Assembly (NCBI GenBank): GCA_005408345.1
Contig: SEMN01000008.1
Coordinates: forward strand, 1,736,001 to 1,800,000
Reading direction: 5' to 3'
Length of the DNA: 64,000 nt
Source: Macquaria australasica
Taxonomy: Eukaryota; Chordata; Actinopteri; Centrarchiformes; Percichthyidae
Numbering within the stretch: position 1 is the stretch's first letter; each line of letters opens with the position of its first letter. Below are positions 59,301 through 64,000 of the stretch, piece by piece. Made by a program: the position numbers and the translations under genes. Under the pieces are notes generated by a model, which worked only from the letters and a program-made list of their open reading frames with translations, searched no databases and was not told where the DNA came from.

Positions 59301-59504
59301 CAAAGCCAAGAACGATCACGGAGAAGCAACTGTTAGCTGCAAGCTGGAGGTCAAACGTAAGTCAAGATCTCCTTTTAATCTATTTATGGGTGTAATAGTT
59401 GTATTTAAGCATTTTGCTTTACCGGTGTTTGAGTTTTAACGTTCTGAAAGCTAATACCTTGTCTTTCTTCAGAGCCGGTGACTGCAGATGCAGAGAAGAA
59501 ATAG
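50066..59504 (+). CDS. mybph: myosin-binding protein H, about 14 coding exons (whole-gene span)
   Basis: MyBP-H is a thick-filament protein of striated muscle, related to the C-terminal end of myosin-binding protein C. Fourteen joined exons give 1749 nt, or 582 residues plus stop. Human MYBPH is about 477 residues. The extra length lies in the N-terminal Lys/Ala/Pro/Glu-rich arm (1-168), followed by FnIII (about 170-267), Ig (271-364), FnIII (366-464) and Ig (475-572). This four-domain order is that of MyBP-H, not MyBP-C. Landmark strings shared with human are LRQRYVTNVGDKINL/LRQTYIRQVGETVNL, IQKADKKTG-WFTVLE and SLEIRKPGNFDGGVYSCKA/TLEIRKPSPFDSGVYTCKA. Start at 50066 follows the TATA box and has no competing upstream ATG in the leader. 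Optional exons at 51033 and 57597 are excluded from the count. Confidence 0.93.
50322..51216 (+). other. mybph intron 1
   Basis: CpG-containing near its 5' end (around 50330-50520, e.g. cgcacgtgcgcttgtgcgcgc), then AT-rich. The only coding-like piece is the degenerate Ala/Pro exon copy near 51000-51050. Confidence 0.5.
51033..51050 (+). CDS. mybph: possible 18-nt mybph microexon, remnant of a duplicated Ala/Pro exon
   Basis: A sequence continuing the same Ala/Pro repeat code extends from about 51000 to 51050 (AAPTDEAAAPVAADQPAAD in the repeat frame) and ends in donor gtgata. At its expected left end it reads acatctgctgctcc where sister exons read acatcagctgctgctcc, so the AG acceptor is missing. 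An internal AG (gttgctgcag, ending at 51032) could define an 18-nt phase 1-1 exon (D-QPAAD). Alternatively the copy is dead. Confidence 0.3.
51217..51273 (+). CDS. mybph: mybph exon 2, tandem Ala/Pro exon (57 nt)
   Basis: Acceptor taccag, donor gtaaaa, phase 1 both sides. Encodes AAIATEETPAAAAEAPAD. One of a set of similar symmetric exons (57, 60, 63 nt), each ending APAD-G at the donor. Confidence 0.8.
51400..51459 (+). CDS. mybph: mybph exon 3, tandem Ala/Pro exon (60 nt)
   Basis: Acceptor aacatcag, donor gtaaaa, phase 1 both sides. Encodes AAAPATEETPAAAAAEAPAD, almost the same as exon 2 with one residue more. Flanking intron bases (taat...cta...cag and atggtaaaa) are also alike, so the duplication unit included intron sequence. 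Confidence 0.8.
51670..51732 (+). CDS. mybph: mybph exon 4, tandem Ala/Pro exon (63 nt)
   Basis: Acceptor taatag, donor gtaaaa, phase 1 both sides. Encodes AAAAPAAEEAAPAADSEAPA, then D. Third member of the repeated exon set. Confidence 0.8.
51979..52047 (+). CDS. mybph: mybph exon 5 (69 nt), Ala/Pro to Pro-rich hinge
   Basis: Acceptor aacatcag, donor gtaacc, phase 1 both sides. Encodes AEAAEAPAPEEPKPPTPPPP, then PPK. The 5' half resembles the repeated exons. The 3' half (EEPKPPTPPP) repeats the end of exon 1. Confidence 0.82.
52215..52349 (+). CDS. mybph: mybph exon 6 (residues 169-213), first half of FnIII-1
   Basis: Acceptor atctgcag, donor gtaagt, phase 1. Encodes EPTSVPLDLFIEDKNDTSVT, then IIWSQPEIIGPSGLDGYTIE, a fibronectin type III A-B-C strand pattern with the conserved Trp. 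Confidence 0.92.
53074..53241 (+). CDS. mybph: mybph exon 7 (residues 214-269), second half of FnIII-1
   Basis: Acceptor ccactcag, donor gtgaga, phase 1. Encodes EDWKAVNEDLQKSCRYVIKN, then LTTGDRLKIRVVAVNAGGRS, the FnIII F-G strands with the Y/L-x-x-R-V-x-A-V-N-x-x-G pattern. Confidence 0.93.
53242..56275 (+). other. mybph intron in FnIII/Ig boundary (3.0 kb)
   Basis: The largest mybph intron, AT-rich without coding sequence. It begins with a fish repeat tail (53365-53450). Other introns longer than 300 bp in this gene (52350-53073, 57272-57903, 58041-59169) show nothing beyond the cassette candidate. Confidence 0.5.
53365..53450. repeat. fish repeat tail (AAACTTTATTGATCCCACAAATGGG type)
   Basis: AAGAAACTTTATTGATCCC then AAATGGGAATTTAAGTG resembles a ubiquitous teleost repeat terminus, probably of LINE origin. 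Confidence 0.4.
56276..56364 (+). CDS. mybph: mybph exon 8 (residues 270-299), start of Ig-1
   Basis: Acceptor tctccag, donor gtaagc, phase 0 out. Encodes PKVRLPRFLRQRYVTNVGDK, then INLTIPFT. The usual B-strand Cys of the Ig fold is replaced by Ile-Pro, as in human MYBPH. Confidence 0.93.
56462..56657 (+). CDS. mybph: mybph exon 9 (residues 300-364), rest of Ig-1
   Basis: Acceptor ttaccag, donor gtgagc, phase 1 out. Encodes GKPKPVVSWIKNGQPLDTKR, then RDSILFIRASEREDSGVYEM. The Ig Trp is present. The F-strand Cys position is Met (DSGVYEM), so this Ig domain has no canonical disulphide. Confidence 0.94.
56818..56957 (+). CDS. mybph: mybph exon 10 (residues 365-411), first half of FnIII-2
   Basis: Acceptor ttcacag, donor gtaggt, phase 0 out. 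Encodes ELPGPPASVKTVDTWGFNVA, then LEWTPPTDNGNTEITGYTIQ and KADKKTG, nearly the same as human MYBPH. Confidence 0.94.
57112..57271 (+). CDS. mybph: mybph exon 11 (residues 412-464), second half of FnIII-2
   Basis: Acceptor ctacag, preceded by a short (TG)n run, donor gtaact, phase 1 out. Encodes DWFTVLEHYHRLNATISDLI, then MGNTYKFRVFSENKCGIGEQ. Confidence 0.94.
57597..57632 (+). CDS. mybph: candidate 33/36-nt cassette exon of mybph
   Basis: Between exons 11 and 12, a tandem acceptor (tttcagcag) is followed by 33 or 36 open bases and a perfect donor core gtaagt. Phase is 1 on both sides, so inclusion adds 11 or 12 residues (DSEMRLKAQKA, with optional leading Ala) to the linker between FnIII-2 and the last Ig. 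Human MYBPH has no such insert that I recall. Unproven. Confidence 0.4.
57904..58040 (+). CDS. mybph: mybph exon 12 (residues 465-510), linker and first half of Ig-2
   Basis: Acceptor tcctccag, donor gtacag, phase 0 out. Encodes IDYKPPEYKEHDFSEPPKFT, then VGYSTKLLCSVRGCPK. The Ig B-strand Cys is present. Confidence 0.94.
59170..59356 (+). CDS. mybph: mybph exon 13 (residues 511-572), second half of Ig-2
   Basis: Acceptor tctacag, donor gtaagt, phase 1 out. Encodes PKVIWMKNQMIIGDDPKFRQ, then SLEIRKPGNFDGGVYSCKAK, with Ig Trp and F-strand Cys (GVYSC), so Ig-2 has a normal disulphide pair. Confidence 0.95.
59473..59504 (+). CDS. mybph: mybph exon 14, C-terminal tail and stop
   Basis: After ttcttcag the exon encodes QPVTADAEKK and a TAG stop (59502-59504). 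A donor CAG|gtgaga follows 22 nt after the stop (59527), so this is not the last exon of the mRNA. Confidence 0.88.
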
Positions 59505-59848
59505 GTCAACATTCACATTCTCACAGGTGAGAAATGATTAGGATCTTGCCTGTCAACCTTATAAAATATACATGAGAATATAGTCTTTTGGAGTAAGTTG
59601 TCACTCGTTCAGTTGCACAGCATGGATATTATGAAATAGCTTAACAATTAAACTGCATGTATTGGATAGGTTGATCTATAAGAGTCCTGAGGTGACATCT
59701 GCCGTCTCCGTGATTTACTTTCCATACATGGAGGGCACTAAACTTGGAAAAGGTGGCCTCTGCCTCTGAAAGAGTCCAAGAGGTAGCACCCATAAATTAA
59801 ATCTGTAATGGCTCCTCGTGTACTCGACTTAATCACATTTCCTTGACT

Positions 59849-59880
<32 letters not shown>
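59849..59880. repeat. (CAG)10 triplet repeat
   Basis: Uninterrupted CAG repeat about 345 bp after the mybph stop codon, in what looks like the intron between the stop-codon exon and the terminal 3'UTR exon. Confidence 0.9.
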
Positions 59881-59881
<1 letters not shown>

Positions 59882-60627
59882 ACTCCTTTAGGACACTGAG
59901 ATACAGCATTTTATTTGCAGGTTACTCTCTCAATACCAACACAGTTTAAACAGTTTGGAGCTTTAATCTGTGTAATGTCGTGGTTTTATGCAATAGTGAA
60001 TTGTTGGATAAAGCAACACAAATATTTAAAAACAGAGCAAAACAAAACTTTTTTTAAATGTATGCCTTGTTTTCTTTTATTCTTTTATGTGCTTCTGAAA
60101 CTGCAGTACTGACTGCCTTTTTAACACCTGTTGCCGTTATTTGTTCATCTGTTTTCAATCCCAAATTAGGAGCAGAAGGAATGAGGCCTTTGCAGCATAA
60201 GGTGCGTGACACTTTTAGTGTTTCTAAAACTGTCGTCCAGAGTTATAAATAAAAATGTTGCTTTAAAATGACTTCTGTATCTTTACAGGAAGGTGCTGGA
60301 TTCCTGGAAGAACATGTATATATGGCTAGTGACCACACTACCAAAGGGTTGTTGCCTGTGACCTCTTTCCGAGTGTTACCCTGTGTTATGATGAACAATT
60401 GTTGTGGCTTCATGCCTTTACCACTACATTATTAAGTCCATATCCATGTCCACAATCAGCTTTTTCCCCAACGACACTCTCACGCACTCTATTGTAACTA
60501 AATTATCACATGTTCCAAATACTGTACCCAACTAGTTTATCATTTTGTCAGTCTAACTAGGTGTACACCAAGAATTTTACAGCAGGAATTTACTGTGAAC
60601 TACATATAACATCTACGTGTTTATATC

Positions 60628-60633
60628 AATAAA
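60628..60633 (+). terminator. mybph poly(A) signal AATAAA
   Basis: Context atatcAATAAAtcattc, followed by ggttttgttttttc and gtgtgttc, a typical downstream element. Confidence 0.7.
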
Positions 60634-60650
60634 TCATTCAATTTCTGGTT

Positions 60651-62740
60651 TTGTTTTTTCAATACAGTGTGTTCTTTAAATTGAAATATCCAGCAGAAGT
60701 TCTCTAAAGGCTGCGATTGTGTACAAAAGGTTAAAAAGACAACTTAATATTGTGCTTAACATATAAACCAGTTTTTTAAATAACTCTATCTGTGCATGGT
60801 TTTAATGAGAAATGAATAAAATGTAGTAAAGCAGGGACAGTCATGTATGTAGTTCACTTAGGTTTATATAGAGTTTGTATTCAATAGTTTTAGTTTATAC
60901 TGATTTGACATATTTAAATGAACAACTGAGTAACTTAAAATTTAAGAACTTGGTAAAACTGGTCAAACTATTTTATAGGCCTGTAATTTCTGATATATTT
61001 CCTAATAATTTCCAATAAGTTTCCTGGAAAGAACTATGTTATTTGTTACTAATTTTAGGAAACATTTCAATTGGTACCTTACAATAGATTAATTCAAGTT
61101 AGTTGCAAGCATAACCTAGAGAGTCAAAAACGTGAAAAGGTGTCTACAGACAAGGACACAATAAAAAGTGAATGACAAATGAATATTTACTTGGATTTTA
61201 GTTGAACCTTTCTTGACAAGGAAACTCCTCTTTTCCTCATAATTAGTACAAACTTAAAGATCTTTTCATAATAAAAGGTTACCCAGACTTTAAAATAATA
61301 TGCTGAAAATACTGTTTCAGCAACTCAGTTTTTGACAGGACTGACGGGCTACGTTAAAGCAGAAAGCTACTGTATCTCCAAATTGAGTAAATTACTTTCC
61401 ACTACAGTTTCACTCAGCTGCTGAATGTATGAAGCTCTTTTGGCAGCAGACCAGTGAGAATCTGGAGACAGCAACACTATTCATTTGGCTCATACAGACC
61501 CAACAGTACATCCCAGTATGCCAGGACTTCAATAATAATAATACCAGTCTATAATACTGATCTTGTAACTATTTGGACTTGGAGTTGCTGGCATAGTGAG
61601 ACAGGGGCAGGATGCCAGAGATATCCAGGTTACAGAGACACATGAGTTCACACACAGAGGCTGACAAAATTAGCCTCAGTGCTCCATCTTGCTCAGGTTA
61701 TTTTGGGAACAAGTGGCTCGACCGGCAGAATGTGCTTTTCTGTTACCTTAGGAAACTAAAAGAGTGAAATGGAAATCACAGAGTAAAATGCAAATAGAAG
61801 GGGGGGGGGGTCATCACTATCTATATTTAAAAAATCAAAAACACCACATGACCATGTTGAATTAACCTGATTTTGGTGACAGATTTTGTACAAGAATAAT
61901 ATTTCCCAGAGGTACACATCCTTACTATTACTGTGTAGGGATAGTAAGTGCTCAAAGTGTGCTGCATAATGAGTGAACCAGCTCTACAGTGAATCTGACT
62001 CCTTGAGTGTGATGTCCTCTAGTGTTACAATTGAGCAATGGCAGCTGCAGCCCTTCTTAAAATGGGAGGATTTAAAGAGCCATTTGATATAAGCACATTC
62101 ACAAGCTGCCAGCTCCACATCCGAAAAACGAAGAGGTAGAATTCAGTGATCAAGAAAGATCAACACAGTTAACTGTCCACTTGATTTACACTCCTTTGAA
62201 TAGATGTGTCTGCCATTTTGAGCCGCCTGCCACTTGCACAATTTGCGTCGTGCAGCTTTAACCTGTGGGCTGGGAGCCATAATGGGTCTCAGGCCTACTT
62301 CTGGTGGGTCCCTGGATGCTGACACACTGCAATAGGGTCATGGAGCAAGAGACTTCCTGTCTAATTTGGGTCCTGCGCTGAGAAAGTTTCAAACCTTCAA
62401 TGAAAACCATTATTAAATCACTGATGTATAATCTAGGTAAGTGCATGTGTTAGTGTATATGCAGTAGATATAGTAATATACCTCATATGTTTGAATCCTT
62501 TAATTCAGTTCAGTTTCTAAGAGTAACCTTGACTGTCAAAATTTGTGAAATGAGAAATCACGTGATGTAATGTTATTAAACTGAACACACAATACTCACG
62601 TTTACTAGTCAACTGGGTGAAGGAGGCGCTAACTTTTAACTTCAGTGGGTCTGGCATTTTCTGTTTACTGGTGGTTAGGTAAGATTTTCAATTTTTCTCT
62701 TTCTGTACGTTTTGATTAATTGCTTTTTTTATTTGATTAG
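60651..62740. other. mybph downstream flank, no gene seen
   Basis: AT-rich flank without a convincing ORF, splice chain or RNA gene. An isolated GTGCAGCTTTAA near 62250 may be a further terminal fragment of the 14641/16711 repeat family. Confidence 0.5.
61801..61810. repeat. poly-G run
   Basis: About ten consecutive G, a potential sequencing or assembly weak point. Confidence 0.7.
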
Positions 62741-62749
62741 ATTTAACTT

Positions 62750-63650
62750 TAAGTACTGAGACAATGAAATGCAGTTTAGCATCTAACCAGAATTGCAAAA
62801 ATGCAGTGAAGTACAGAGTAATGTACATATGTACAGTGGTAATATATAGAATAAATAGAATAAACAGTAAAGGGTCAATATGAATATGCTAACATATATA
62901 TAGTATGAAGATTATGAACCTGTGCAGCAGTTACCAAAATGTAAAGTGTAGGTATAAGTACAGGCATAGACACTATAGGTCAGATATATACAGTATGGAC
63001 AGCAGTAGTTTTGTTGGGTTTCATTTGGGCAAACGTCAAATCTACAAGGACTCATTTAAAGAAAATTGGCCTTTGAGCCATGCTAGCAGCGTGTCTGTAT
63101 GGATGGCGATGTCTCTTGGTGGGTCGGTCTCCACAGCTTTGGTCCAGACTGAAATATCTCAACAACTATTGCCATGAAAGTTTGCACAAACATTCATGGT
63201 CCCCGCCCAGACAAAGTATCCCACTGACTTTGGTGATCCCCTGACTTGTTCTCTAGAGCCACCATGATGTACACATTTGTGGTTTTGAGTAAAATGTCTC
63301 ATCAACTATTGAATGGATTGCCATTAAATTTGGTACACGTGCAGTATTCATGTCGCCCTCAGGATGACTTGTAATCCCTTTGGTGATCCTCTGACTTTTC
63401 ACCCAGTGCCATCATCAGAGCAAACTTGTCCAATAGTTTGGTTTAAGACCAAATACCTGAAAACTACATTCCCATCAGCCTCAGCTGTACTTTATGTTTA
63501 GTGATAATTAGCAAATGTTAGCATGTCAACACACCAAAGTAAGATGGTGAACAGAATACGCTAAACATCAGCACATTAGCATTGTCATTGTGAGCATGAT
63601 AGCGTGCAGCATTCGCATCATAGCTACTCTATGAACATAGAGTATATAGC
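62750..63650. repeat. block of teleost interspersed repeats
   Basis: First, ACAATGAAATGCAGTTTAGC, ATCTAACCAGAATTGCAAAA and a TA-rich tail, typical of a fish retroelement 3' region. Then two related units containing AACTATTGCCATGAAAGTTT / GAATGGATTGCCATTAAATT, GACTTTGGTGATCCCCTGAC / CCTTTGGTGATCCTCTGACT and a Pyr-rich GCCACCATGATG / GCCATCATCAG end. Then CTAAACATCAGCACATTAGC, ATTGTCATTGTGAGCATG. All are common percomorph repeat strings. The short ORF at 62905-63177 is part of it. Confidence 0.5.
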
Positions 63651-64000
63651 TGTATTCTTGTAGTTAGTCTTGTTTCACTATTCCCTTTTGATTTTGTGTT
63701 TGAGGCTCATTAAACTCCCTGCTTCACCTTTATGAAACCACACCTACATGGCTGCTTTAGGCACAAATTCCACCTCTAGTCTCTATGCTGAATTATTTCA
63801 GTGTCTCTGTTTCATATTTTATGATTTATTGCTGTGAAGTCCAGTACGAGGCAATCACAAAATATCCTGTGGCTGAATAACTGGATCCCATCAAAACTTT
63901 TCTCCATCACTCCCCCCTCGAGCGGAAATAGAAGCAAATAAGCACGGTCAAGATGGAAAGTTCATAAAAAGGCTGGACGCTTTAGTGATGCAGCATCTCT
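63651..64000. other. right edge, no feature supported
   Basis: No coding or RNA signal recognised. Confidence 0.4.

Larger units (their letters stand above)
59505..60650 (+). other. mybph 3'UTR, apparently spliced
   Basis: The stop-codon exon ends at 59526 (gtgaga donor). Possible downstream pieces are a 32-nt exon at 60170-60201 (acceptor aaattag, donor gtgcgt) and a terminal exon from 60289 (acceptor ctttacag). The end is set by AATAAA at 60628-60633 with a T/GT-rich downstream region. A (CAG)n tract lies in the intron at 59849-59880. Confidence 0.6.

Noticed and set aside
62905..63177. 90-codon open frame downstream of mybph
   Set aside because: It lies in common teleost repeat sequence and shows no protein family.
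1..64000. CRISPR arrays, operons, prophage or other bacterial-type systems
   Set aside because: None present. Splice sites, intron sizes, repeats and both genes are those of a vertebrate chromosome.

Overview
This is vertebrate nuclear DNA, almost certainly from a teleost, probably a percomorph-type fish. Two intron-rich genes lie head to tail on the + strand with GT..AG junctions and human-like protein sequences. The interspersed repeats in the introns and flanks are ones I know from fish genomes. There is no bacterial or viral gene, tRNA, rRNA or CRISPR array.

Region 1 (about 1000-49560) is neuron navigator 1 (nav1). I could join 30 coding exons (1693-46136) with every splice phase consistent. 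They give 1877 codons plus a stop. No calponin-homology domain precedes them, which fits NAV1 rather than NAV2 or NAV3. The order is: SxIP-bearing Ser/Lys/Pro-rich N-terminal half, two coiled-coil segments, a lysine-rich block beside a 9-nt microexon, then an AAA+-type ATPase domain with Walker A and B motifs. A 3.4 kb 3'UTR follows, ending at a strong poly(A) signal at 49538. Intron 3 is 15.3 kb. It holds a CpG-dense segment (23690-24091) whose last 83 bases form an open, in-phase alternative first coding exon, plus five near-perfect RFX X-box motifs.

Region 2 (49977-60650) is a myosin-binding protein H gene (mybph). A TATA box lies only about 430 bp beyond the nav1 poly(A) signal. The protein is about 582 residues: an Ala/Pro/Glu-rich N-terminal arm followed by FnIII-Ig-FnIII-Ig. 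The arm is built largely by tandemly repeated phase 1-1 exons of 57, 60, 63 and 69 nt. A further copy appears to have lost its 3' splice site. A 33/36-nt cassette exon is possible between the second FnIII and the last Ig domain. The 3'UTR looks spliced.

Region 3 (60650-64000) has no gene I can support and ends in blocks of common teleost interspersed repeat.

The two genes do not form a pathway: one is a neuronal microtubule plus-end protein and the other a sarcomeric thick-filament protein. Their linkage matches the human 1q32 arrangement. I see no wholly new biological system here. The most worthwhile leads are the intronic alternative promoter/first exon, the X-box cluster, the microexons and the mybph exon-duplication array.
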